A stretch of 64,000 nt of DNA from Lingula anatina (lineage: Eukaryota; Brachiopoda; Lingulata; Lingulida; Lingulidae): positions 1 to 64,000 of the forward strand of contig NW_019775441.1 of NCBI RefSeq assembly GCF_001039355.2, in the 5' to 3' direction. The notes beneath the pieces are model-generated. The model ran no database searches and was not told the origin of the DNA. It saw nothing but the letters and a program-made list of their open reading frames with translations. Below are positions 38,272 to 50,300 of the stretch, in pieces. Both the position numbers and the translations under genes were made by a program. Within the stretch, counting starts at the first letter, position 1, and each line of letters begins with the position of its first letter.

Positions 38272-39943
38272 AGATTAAGATTTTCAAAAAACTTTTCCAG
38301 AGGATAAGACCAATTAATGAAAATCTGAAGTTGATTTGCTTTGATATTGGTTGGCAATAGTTTTCGGGAAAAAATACCGATTTTCAGATGCAATTTTTAA
38401 ATTACAGAAAGGAAAAGGAAATAAGTGAAATATATTTCTATATTTCTAATTATTTCACATAAATACAACACACACACAAAAAAATACCAAATGGGTAAAA
38501 AGTGTGACTAAACATCACAGGCCTTTAGTGTTTTAATGTGAACTCACTTATTGTCCCGCGCAAAATAAATCCGGATTCTTTTCTGGCTAGGCAAATCCAT
38601 GAAGCACAGTTAAATTGTGCAGGTGAATAGGTCGTATTCTACACTCCAGTTGCTCATATCACGCAGAATATAGGTGCAGATTACTATGGTGTATATAATG
38701 GTCGTGAATGTAAATAGTGTACGGCTTTTTTTAAAGAATTTCTATTTTTATAATCATTTTCAGACTGCAGTGCAAAACAAGTTCATGGGTAAATTTACTG
38801 TTTAGAACTAGACGAATTATTATCCAGAAACGTGTTATAGCTTCCAATTTTCTTAAAATAACTTTTTATCTCTCAGGTATGTTATGTATGACGTGTGTTG
38901 CAAACATGCATTTTAATTGCACTAAGAAAGGAATGCAGAGAAATGGTGTAGTGAAACAGTTCATATGGTGTTATGGGCGTTTGCGTACCGGTTGAGCAAT
39001 GGCCGATCACGTAGTGCTAAATTATTGTGATATTTTGAAAATTCCTTGAGGCTTTTTAGTACGTATCATATCCAAACAATGTCCTCGAAACCTGTTTATA
39101 TATGTTTTGTGTGTACATATTTGCATATATATTGGATGTATATAAAAAATTTAAATAGTCAAATAATTTTAAATAATAAAAATTATTTTATAATAATATA
39201 AGAAAAATAAATAAAAAGAGTTAGGGTAATTGGTAACTTTGGTTACTTTGTTTAATTTCTTATGGATTTGACTGTTTTAATAAGATATCTCTACAATATA
39301 CCGCCTTTTAATTACGCCAGCTGAGTTAATGTCACTTTTCAGCTATTCATTATACGAGATGTGCCAGGCATTTCTCAAAATAAAAAATCTAAACGCAAAA
39401 AAATTATAATATTCAATCAATATCAGCCCAAAGAGGTATTGTAGTAAAAGTGAGACAGTTATATTTTTCTCAAGCACGTTTAGCTAGCACGTCGACAAGC
39501 TCATTTTCTTTATAAAAAAGTTCACCTTTTGTGAACTTCGGCAATCAAATATGCATTGATCGATCACTCTAACAGTTTACAGCAGTAAATAAAGAAATCA
39601 CCTTTTTCGCCAGAAATAATGAATAACAAACCTCTACATGTTTGTCACTGAATACGCTTAATTGTTTGAGAATACCTATTCTGTAGCCTTGGGTACAACG
39701 GCTGTACCCCTGTATATAGATATATTGCCCTTGAAATGGTTTGATGGCTATTGCGCATGCGTAAACAATGTCAACTCTCCTTTCTGTTCTGATAGATTGG
39801 GTGTCATATAAATTAACCAGATATATACAGTATTATTGAGTAGTATGTAAAATATGCTATTATTTCGGTAATGTAGTAAGGTAAATTTAAAAATAGTCCG
39901 GTACTAGTTTTATACCTAGATAGCGTCCATTCAGAACCAAAGA
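38272..39943. other. Convergent intergenic region between SLC34 and SORD
   Basis: This contains the 3' UTRs of two genes that face each other. A candidate SLC34 polyadenylation signal AATAAA is at 38564-38569. The rest is AT-rich, with no exon or RNA gene seen. Confidence 0.5.
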
Positions 39944-42007
39944 CTAGTCTCTGGCACAGCGAATCATGCACTTTACGGCTTTTCCGCTCTTTGCCATTTC
40001 AAAGGCGTCCAGCGTTTGGCCCAGCGTAAACCGGTGTGTGATTAACGGTTTGATGTTAACTTGTCCCGTGGCCACGAGCTTTAGGGCAAGCTGGTAGCTA
40101 GAAGACAGACATTTTGTAATGAGTTTCAAAGTCATGAAAAACACGAGAAATTTGAAAATGCAACATTGTACTGCACTTCTACCATTACTCCGCCTCTCAC
40201 ACGCCTCCCCATGCATTGTCCCTTCAGGGGCACTGTTATTAAATCTCGGGAGCCGTGTGAGAGGCGGAGAGACCATTACAAGATTAAGCGGTCTTCCTTT
40301 CATGTAGGTCCGCCATATTAAGGTCGTGGTCTAGCTTGCACTCGGCTCTTCTCATTCTGAATGACCCCACATGTGATTCCGTATATATAAATAAATAAAC
40401 ATACACTGTAGCTTCACATCAAACTGAAAATGACTGTAAATGGTCGACACAAATTATCAAATAGAAAAAATTAACTCTATTTGTATAAATGATTAATTTG
40501 ACCTCAACTAATTACAATTTCCTCATTTACTCTTGTGCACGTACTCGTTGCAATACCGGAAACATCCGCGGATATCTATCTCCTTGGCAACGGCAAGGAC
40601 CAATGGGATTCCCACAGACGACAACCCGTGACCAATGGCAGCCACTACCCCTCCTGGTCTTGTGGCCTGCGTTAAGCATATAAATAAACGCAATCACTTA
40701 GCATAACATGTGGACTATAAATTAGAAACGGTGAGAATTTTAACTACGACTTGATTTTTCTCTGTGAAAAATGTTTTAAAAATAGACTTGAATTGCAAAT
40801 GTACCTAATTGAGTGCAAGAGGGTTATCAACCCAAAATCAGTCTATGCAAAAAAGTAATAAACAAATAAATTAATACATGAGTTATAGAAAAAATAAATA
40901 AACGAAATTTAATAAAATAAAATAAAATAAAATTAATAAACGAAATTCAATAAAATAAAATAAAAAAAATAAAATTAAATAAATAGAATAAAATAGAGAT
41001 CAAATAAAATGATAAAGAGAGAGTGAGGTGTTCTTCTCTGGGAAACAAACACTTGGACGATGTGTCGAGTATCTGAGCGAAAGATCATATATATTTCAGA
41101 GAGACAGAGAGGGAGAGAGACTCAGAGAGAGGGAAGAACAGAGGACAGATGAGGAGTAAAGAAGACATACAATTATGCCTAGCTGCAGCCCTGATTCCGC
41201 TCCGCTGCATTCTACGGTCACAGAGGGCATGCAGCCTAAGCGTTCCTTCACTTTAACTGCAAGGTCTTCCACTCGGTCTGCCTGCTCAATTAGAAGAGTA
41301 TGCGTCGCACCCATCGCCATAGCAAACTCCAGGCGTGCCGAAGAAATGTCTAAAATATATGGATATATTATGGGGACATTTAAATGTAGGGAACATCTAG
41401 AGCATGGAAAGCAGTACACGTGCTCTGGGGAGGGGCTGATTAAATGGTAAGTCTATGTTAAAAATGTTATGGCTAGAGCAGTGAACTATATCACTGCTTG
41501 CTATATAATGGAGTCATTTTCCTTTTTCTGTGCATTTTCCTCGATTATTGAATCTATCTATACTTTTTGGATAGATCTTTTGTCTTATCGTAGATTATTA
41601 AGATGCAATGGTGGGTAAAATGTCCTTTGTAACCGCCTCGGTCCAGTAAAAACACGAGAGCTACCTACCGGTCACACAGACATCAGAGGCTCCCATTGCC
41701 TTAGCTGAGACCAGGGACATTAGGCCTATCGGTCCTGAAATAAATGTCAAACGTGGTCAGTTAGCAATCTTTACTCTAGTTGAAAACAGCTGCACTATGC
41801 GCGTTAAACCTTTTTATACACTGTAAATGATAATTTAAAAATGATAATTTTCCAGGAAACAATGTAGGCTATGTTCATTACTTAAGCACTTTCTATCGGA
41901 AACTTGTGAGAAAACTACGATTTATAAATACAGTATGATATGATATTCAACAATATCCTTCTCCACTGTTAAATCGAAATTAAAACCAAAAACTTGTTAA
42001 CAAAAAG

Positions 42008-42047
<40 letters not shown>

Positions 42048-43857
42048 GCTCCACTGATCAGTACGCTAGACCCCGGCTGTATTCCAGCGCGCCTACAGGC
42101 GTGTAAACCGACAGAGAACGGCTCCAGCAGCGCCCCCTCTTCTTGACTTACGTGGTCTGGGAGCCTGAAACGAACAATCAATATAAAATACATAATGGGG
42201 AATTACTGCTGGAGTGACAGGTATGGTAGTCGGCTAAGAACCGTAACCCGTTTCCCTCCGTCCCTAAAACACCGTTACCTCTGTAAAACCCTAACCTGCC
42301 CTAGAAGCTGCTAATATGACATTTATCAACGTGTTTTTTTTTCTCGTGAGTATATTTCCCTTTATTTCACTCAGACCCCCCCCAAACACACACCATCCCC
42401 TCACAAGACGTCCAACTCACTTGTAGCAGAAGTCCGCGGCGTGGCAGTAGTATCGCCTGAGACTCCCGTGGCCCGGGGGTGTCGCGCAGAAGTCCACGTC
42501 AGGACACAGGTTATACAGACCCTCCTTGCACAGGTCACACACCCTGCAAGGCACACCCGGCTCCACCGCCACGCGGTCACCTGACGAAAGAGGGAGACAC
42601 TATCGATTGCTACCGATCGACTTAGCTTTGACCATTTTATATTTTTGTCTTGTTATAGACAGCTGACACTTAGTGAGGTATATGATGGAAGATTCTAACG
42701 GTTGAAAACGGACCAGTGAGAAGATTTCATCGTATTTAGCCACATATCCCACCAAATGATTATTTATGTTAGTAAGGCAGTTTTGCTAATCAAAATCAAA
42801 ATTAACAACACGAGGAACTGAATAAATGCAATTTGAACTAATGAACCAGATAAAATAGAATTTGAAAAAGATAAATAAAAACATTTAAAGATTACAGTAA
42901 AAATCACCCTGAACTTCAATGAATAGAGACCCATAACATGTGACTTTATCAGAGGAATATGAAAGACAAAGATTCATGCACACACGTTAATATTGGACTC
43001 AGATGGCTCGTTACTGGTGACGAGGCATTGTCTTACCAACTTTCAGGTTGGTTACACCCTCCCCTAACGCTGACACCGTCCCGCTTGTCTCGTGTCCGAG
43101 GATCATGGGTTTCTTGACCACGAAGTGACCGATAGCGCCATCTTTCCAGTATTTGACATCAGAGCCACAGATGCCTACAGAGTGGATGGCAAGCTGCACC
43201 TCTGTAAAGAGATGTACTGATATACAGACAGACAGACAGACGGACAAACAGACAGACAGACCAGCTTTAAAATCGCTGGGTTCTCGTGGAACATCACTAA
43301 TGAATGTATAGATGCCTAAAGGCCGTCAGACTTTTTTGTTAAAGATCAGTACCTGAGAGCTCCTTTTCAAAATAGATATACAGCCCTATGCTGAAAAACA
43401 CGAAAATGTCAATTTCTTTGATTAATGTATGTTGCACATGTCAAGCATGAATGACGAATCCGGCACATTCATTGCGTAGGCCTACGATTTGCGTCAGCAC
43501 TACGCAACACTATTTTTCTAATAGCTACGTATACAGTGCGCATGTCAAGAGTATTCCGGACGAAATCAGAGTATTCTTATCGCATGGCTGACTCACCTCT
43601 GAAAAATACCAAGCGTATTAATAACGAATACGCTTAACTCTGTGGATTTGCCATGTACACGTGCAAAATATTACCTGGTTAAATGCATTATTATACATAG
43701 GCCCTATATAGTTCATGTTAACGTATGCTGGAAAAATACTCAAAAGTGAGTATGCTACTTACCGCCTTTTTTAGGTTGGGGAATATCTGTTTCTTCCTGA
43801 AATGGAAAAAGAAATAAGCATGAGAAATCTTGGCCAGGTTTAACACACACACACACA

Positions 43858-43904
<47 letters not shown>

Positions 43905-43983
43905 AGAGTTAATCAAATGCATTAATTACCAGTCGCAGATCCCCCTTCGTACGGAGCACGGCAGTTAGGTTGGTATCGGTCAT
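39944..43983 (-). CDS. SORD: Sorbitol dehydrogenase (9 exons, 350 aa)
   Basis: A cytosolic zinc enzyme of the medium-chain dehydrogenase family. It converts sorbitol to fructose with NAD+ in the polyol pathway. Exons in gene order: 43983-43930, 43796-43763, 43201-43037, 42580-42421, 42164-42046, 41734-41669, 41349-41171, 40666-40545, 40097-39944. Phases agree and total 1053 nt. The catalytic-zinc residues are C41 (GICGSD), H66-E67 (GHE) and E152 (LLEPFSVG). The NAD fold has GAGPIG at 176-181 and the adenosine-binding Asp in VCVTD. Residues C96, C99, C102 and C110 form the C-x2-C-x2-C-x7-C structural-zinc lobe that vertebrate SORD has largely lost. RGCFRYCN and [15 protein letters not shown] match the family C-terminal region. 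Length is normal (vertebrate 357). Introns hold a MITE and GA/CT runs. Confidence 0.95.
40180..40368. mobile_element. Foldback MITE, family D, partial copy
   Basis: It shares the CACACGCCTCCCC, CAGGGGCAC, GATTAAGCGGTCTTCC, TCATGTAGGTCCGCCATATT and TCTTCTCATTCTGAATG blocks in order with 14832-15132, but lacks most of the left arm. It lies in the last SORD intron, within about 100 bp of the terminal exon. Confidence 0.75.
42011..42043. repeat. (CT)n microsatellite touching a SORD splice donor
   Basis: On the coding strand the intron after SORD exon 5 starts GTGAG and runs directly into GA repeats, so the repeat forms part of the donor neighbourhood. Confidence 0.95.
43843..43899. repeat. (CA)n(GA)n compound microsatellite
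   Basis: A CA run passes into a GA run inside SORD intron 1, between exons at 43796 and 43930. Confidence 0.95.
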
Positions 43984-44463
43984 CTTCCTCACAACGCCAC
44001 GATTGAAAATCTGTGACCTACTAATAGTTACAAGCCGTACGTGTGGAATGCCTCAAGGGTCAAAATGATCCGAATTTATCAATTTAGGCCAGCAGATGTA
44101 AGCAAAGTAAGAGATAGAGGCTCATTATGCAATAGATTCAGTGCGGGACGCTGGGAAATGCTGACGGTGGGGCTAGTCATGTTCATCACTTAGAATTAAC
44201 AGAACCAGATATACATGTACTTCTCTTAGTTTCATTTCATACCTTTGCCATGGTACGACATTTGTTTTTGACATCGTATGTAGCTACGGGCTACGGCGAG
44301 TACATGTACGTCTACATTTCGTCGGGGTGCCGTGTCATTTCTACGACATGATATTGAGGCCACTAAACAAAGGGAAAATTGGTTGTCTGTTGAAATGTGG
44401 TCGTACGTTGAACTTTTACATGGCAAAAAAATAATAAAAATAAAAATAAATAAAATATATATT

Positions 44464-44494
<31 letters not shown>

Positions 44495-45448
44495 AGCTTT
44501 TATCAAAATATGCACTTCAGGGGCGGATTGAGGCCGTCTTCTGGGTCTTCCGGAAAACAGGCAGGTTTTTAAGTTTACATTGACGGGTATATAATTTTTT
44601 TCTGTCGGAAGACGGTCAAAAATGGAGGATGGACTAATAAAGATAATTTGGAAGACTGTCAGAAAATATCTCTGGATCCGCCCCTGCTTTAATCCAAGTA
44701 TGCCATAGCCAAAACTGTCACAGAAGTGCGATCATCAGTAAACCAGTTTTTAGTACTCAGTTTCTAGTTTTTAAGTCTTTGATTCATCTCTCTCTCAACG
44801 AAGATCGATAGAGACTGATAAATTTCACACGTGTCGAGACAAAAGTAGAAATTTAAAACTCTAAAAATTTAAACAACCGGGGTAATCTTTGGATCGTTAT
44901 TCTGGCAAAAGGATTTTGACATAGTATACCTCCGTAATACTGGATTGAATTAGCTGTATTTTTTCTCTTTTTTGTTCTTTGTTTGCTTTTTATTCACAAC
45001 GCTTCTTGAAGAAAATCCGCCCGCACTAGTCAGCTTAATAAAATCACGTGGAATCTTGCCCGTCAGCTAATAAACGCAGCAGTAGGTTTTACTTGTACTC
45101 AATGATTAATAAGTAAAAAGTCAGTTGTTGGTATTTTCAGGTCGTGTATAGATTATTTCAGCGGGAAGCTAACGCGCATCCGCCGCATTAGGGAAGCGCG
45201 GGTAACGCTCTGTTTTAGATAAATGGGCCAAATAGTCTAATTTCGAAGACAGGATGTGAATATTTGTTTTGACGTCATCTACATATGAACGTTTCGGGGG
45301 CCGAAAGTTCATTTATTGACCACGAGATCCGCTCGACAAAAGAAATTACTTCACGAATTCAATGTATCACACACTAGCGTAGCATTGAGTAAGATCTGAA
45401 AGTTACTCTACATTATTAGTCTTTTAAAGCGGGGACTAGAGGATTTAA

Positions 45449-45486
<38 letters not shown>

Positions 45487-46888
45487 TAATAATAAATAAA
45501 TAAATAAATAAATAAATAACATACTTTTCCTCTTCTGGGCCTGAAAAGGTCCGCCTTGATTCAACATTTAATACATAGGTTTACGTTCAATTCTTTTTTA
45601 AGGAAAAACGCTTTCAAATTGCTGGTAACCGGTACACGCTTACAGTCTGCGACTTTTCATTGATGCATGTGTAATGTGTTATTGGCCTCCAGCCGGTTAC
45701 ATACAAGTATTACGTGAACAAGAATTAAACAAAATATTGATTAAATCGTTCTATATGACATAACTGCTGTGCACTGGATAACAAAAGCTGTTTACCCTGG
45801 ATACAGCTCCGGTGATATTGTTTTGTTGAAATGGGATTGCTTGTTATTTGCTAAGTGGGGTTGCCTGTAGGATTTTACTTATGGCATGGTACTCGTGCAG
45901 GTATACCAGTCTACGGGATGTTTCATAGCAAGCATGTAGGGACAGAGGCGAGCACAGTCATCACCAGGGTACAAAAAGGCCTCAGGATAAATGCTGCAAC
46001 TATCTTGGGGCGGCATGGTCACAAGAAATTATTTTGATGGCATACATGTATCAGACGAAAAAAGATAAAATAAAACAATAAAAGTTAATGTTAAAGATAA
46101 GAAAAGATATAGATGGATAACAGATAAATGGTGAATCAATAGAAAACAAACAGAAATTAAAAAAAAAAACTTTCAGATCGACATACCTCTCCTTTAGCCA
46201 GGGTCTTGACCATGGGTTTTATTATTGAACTCAGTAAATAGTCCATTCAATTTTATTGATTTATGGAAAGATATCCTAAAATATCATTTGAACACATATA
46301 TTGATCACAGAATGAGGGTTGGGATGACACGTAACGTGCGTATTGTGCTATTATTGACTCCATGTGGGTATTCATTTTATATAGATATCTAGATCGATCT
46401 TTATGGATGATCAATGACTTTGGGAATATTTAGAATGAATGTTTTGGTCATCCCCAAAATAGATGACACTGCATCAAATATGTATTAAAAACACACAAAT
46501 CAACTTAAAGAATTCAAACTCACCATACACGTTATACTAATGCGAACATGAATATTTAGATATTGATTAACAAAGTGTATTGTTTGATATTTAACAACAA
46601 CGGACGCTGTTATCACGTTAACGATCTTTGAAGTAGTGTAACATTCGCTATGAATATCGATTCAATCGATATTTTTAATTGGTGATGTAAGAAATAATTA
46701 CTCAACATATCGAAAATTTCATAATGACCAAAATGCTGCTGTCAGATTTAACGGCACGTCCAATGAGAATTTTCTATCAGCTATCCTTTCTAGCCTGATC
46801 AGTTGCCTCGCGCGTAACGAGGTCCATTCAGCCAAAAGAAAGTGTGTAGGTGACGCAGAACCCGTGCAGTTCCAGGTCGCCGAACGAA
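43984..46888. other. Divergent intergenic region between SORD and the PAN-CTHRC1 gene
   Basis: The two genes start away from each other here, so their promoters should lie inside. I see no confident core element. It holds the family E element, AAAT-type repeats near 44440-44500 and an (AAT)n/(AAAT)n tract at about 45450-45520. No exon or RNA gene was seen. Confidence 0.5.
44518..44685. mobile_element. MITE, family E, with 11-bp terminal inverted repeats
   Basis: It begins CAGGGGCGGAT and ends ATCCGCCCCTG, a perfect inverted pair. The subterminal sequences GTCTTCCGG and CGGAAGAC are also inverted. Ends of the CAGGGGCGG type are seen in many hAT-like non-autonomous elements, but I could not confirm an 8-bp target duplication. 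The second copy is at 29232-29380. Confidence 0.75.
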
Positions 46889-47334
46889 ATGAAGATGGGT
46901 TACGGATTACTCGTAACTGTCACCAGTCTCCTCCTGTCATCGCTGGCGTTTGCCACAGCTACCGAGACCGTCGACATTTGTTCGTCGAACACCGCGAGCG
47001 GGGACACTTACGACGTTTCATTCGTGTCCGCAGACTATGGGGTGTCGTTTGCGGTGGACGCGGTGGAAAGCCGCAGCAATCTCGAATGCATTCTGACGTG
47101 CACCAGGCACTCTCTGTGTAGATCGTCATATTACGATAAAGTGAACAAGACCTGTTATTTAGTTGATGGGTCGCAATTGACCACTGGCTACAAGACTGCC
47201 TCCGAGGAGGCTGCTGGATATGTGACCAATATTATGCAGACGGTGGTAAGTGTTAAATCCTCGCTAAACGGTTGTTAACAGTTCCCCGTGTTGCATTCTT
47301 GATTGTAACTTGATTTTTATCTCATCCTGATCAT

Positions 47335-47387
<53 letters not shown>

Positions 47388-50300
47388 AAATAATAATGAT
47401 AATGGCATTTATTTTGAAGATAAAAATTGGATTGTCAATATTCAAAAGAGATACAAATCATTCTAAAATACCTGTACCAAGGTACATTTGGAATTGGTAC
47501 AAGTGGTACGGATATTTTGCTATCCCTTAATGAATTTTTATTTCCGCACCTATTTTTTATCCTTCTTCCTTGATTAAATATTGTGATGAGTTTAAAATCT
47601 TAATACACGTTCCGATGTCGGGTATTCCACTTTTTAATATATTCATATTTTCCCCGATTCCATTGAAAACTAAATGGCATGATTTACATCGTCGCTTCAC
47701 TTAAAGTTTAAACAGCATCAAACAATGGTTTTGGTGCTTTTATAATATGGTAATTTATGTGTGTTTTACGTTAGGATATATGTGGGTCCCAGGGACATAA
47801 GATCGTCTACCCGAGGTACCAAAATGTACATCTCACAAGTTTTGTGGTTTTTGGCAGATATTTCGTAATATTTTCCGTTGCGATTCTAAATCTATATCTT
47901 TATGTTTTAATTCGTTACACTCAAACGAACATAAAATATTTATAGTATAAACACAGAAACAGTGTTAGGTATGGAAGCGCTCATTTCGTTCCGTGTGCTT
48001 TATTTCCGTTTGAATTGCCATAAATTCAGTCGTTGTTGAACATTTAAAAACCATAATTATATCCTTACTATTATTATTATTATTTTAACGAACCAAACTT
48101 TGAACAAAGTGATTAAAACAAATATATGTAAAACAAGTCTTTTAAAAGTGTAATAAAATAATAATGATAATGATCAGTTCTTGATTTTTTTTTAAAACTC
48201 CATCTTGCTTTGTCTTCTGCAGGATCCGAGCTGAAAAATTAAAACGTTCTGTTATGAAATAAGTATAACACTGAAAAGCTTGAACTAAGACTAAAACTAA
48301 TTTCTCTATTCTTTCTAATCTTTACTTATTATATCTCGTATTTATTTATTAAAAATATATATTCAAACAAACAAGCTTAACACATTTTTTTTTTAATTTA
48401 TAAAGTAAAACTCCTTCAAATTGGGTGGGTGGGAGGGAATTATATATATTCTCTGCCATCTTCACGTAATGCGAAAGAGCCTTCGAATGACCTAACTCTA
48501 AAATCTACTTTTCTTCATCACCTTCTATTTGATAACACTACTCAAGTGACCAGTCACATGATATTAACACTACTCAGACCTTACTGAACAGTTCGCACAT
48601 AAACGTCACGTGTCTGCGTACCCACAACAAATTTATTTATGTTTTGCAAACTGTGTATTTGTGTTAATGTTTCTGACAAAATATATCCCATTGACTTGGA
48701 TGCTCATTCAGTACAATTTTAGTTTTAATTCTTCCCGATGCAAAATGCACATGAAACCTTTTTAGCTCTTGCAAAAGATTGAACCAAAATGTTTTAAAAC
48801 TCCGCTGTATAAATATCATAATCCCTCAGTACTGTCGGCAGCGACTCTAGGATATAAAAATCTGCTTTCCCCCCGCTTCTTTATGTTACTTTTTTTCTTT
48901 CAAAAACTTGCACATTTTATCAAAGCACCGTTTTCCTTAGAATAGTCTTAAGCGGTATCAGGACAATTCTCCCCGAATAATTCCTCCCCCCCCCCCCCCC
49001 CGGACGATATCCCCCGAAGAATATATATGTATATACAAATATAAAAAGATATTGCCGTTTATCAGTGCTGAGGTTATTGGTCGTGTCGATGTCGTATTGC
49101 CTTGTGCCATGTTGATATCATACTGACCAATTCAAATATTAGTTTTGCATGGAGTACGCAGTAACATAATGGGTTCGATGATATTCATGGGTTATTCAAA
49201 AGATGAAGTAACGCACTTCTCTCAGATTCACCTACTATCCTAGCACCACGACAGGTGTGACAAAAATGGTAGTCCGCTTGGAACCTTACTCTGGGCCTTA
49301 TTACTTTGTACAGGTGGCATTCGTACCATATACTAACCCCCACAGTATGATTAACCCTAACCCGTGCTTATTATATGGGACCATTGACTTTCATTCCTAA
49401 GACTAACAATCCTTTCAGACTGGAATACCAAGTTTCAATCAATTAATGCTACCAAAGCGGTATCTCGACACTTGCACCAATTAAGTAATCCATTTGAGAC
49501 AACTTACCAGGTTTACACATTAGACCCTAGGTGTTATAATGTTCTGTGAAGTATATTTGTTCAATCCTGAATTTATTTAAAACGGCGAGTTTTTAGTTCT
49601 TTTTTTAATTATCTGCTTATATGTCTTACTGCTGATGGTAACCCATTCCATTCATACGGTGCCTCGTATACGAAATGTTTCCCCAAATATTTTAAGCCTT
49701 GCACAATGAGGGCTAAGTAATAATTGGCCCTTGGATTTTTTACGTGCGGTTTTGTGTGTATCGGGATACAAGATCACAGAGATAAATATGGCGGAAGTCC
49801 ATAAAATGTTTTTCTAGGTAACTTGGACCCAGTAAGGGACACAGATAAATCTGCGACTCTAACAGGATCGATCTAACAGGATCTAACAGGATCGAACCAT
49901 CTCCAAGGGGTTTCTCATTAATTGTTTTTAGCTTAGGCAGCTTAGATGTCTGGCAAGCCAACTGAAGCTGCTAAACGATAATTAATTACCCCCTAGCAGC
50001 TTCAGTAGGCGTGACAGACATCTAAGCNGCAAACTGTGTATTTGTGTTAATGTTTCTGACAAAATATATCCCATTGACTTGGATGCTCATTCAGTACAAT
50101 TTTAGTTTTAATTCTTCCCGATGCAAAATTCCTTTTTAGCTCTTGCAAAAGATTGAACCAAAACGTTTTAAAACTCCGCTGTATAAATATCATTATCCCT
50201 CAGTACTGTCGGCAGCGACTCTAGGATATAAAAATCTGCTTTCCCCCCGCTTCTTTATGTTACTTTTTTTCTTTCAAAAACTTGCACATTTTATCAAAGC

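Noticed and set aside
49740-49961. 73-codon minus-strand frame found three times (also at 52430 and 54365)
   Set aside because: The three copies are the overlapping contig ends. The frame runs through a MITE and has no family match.
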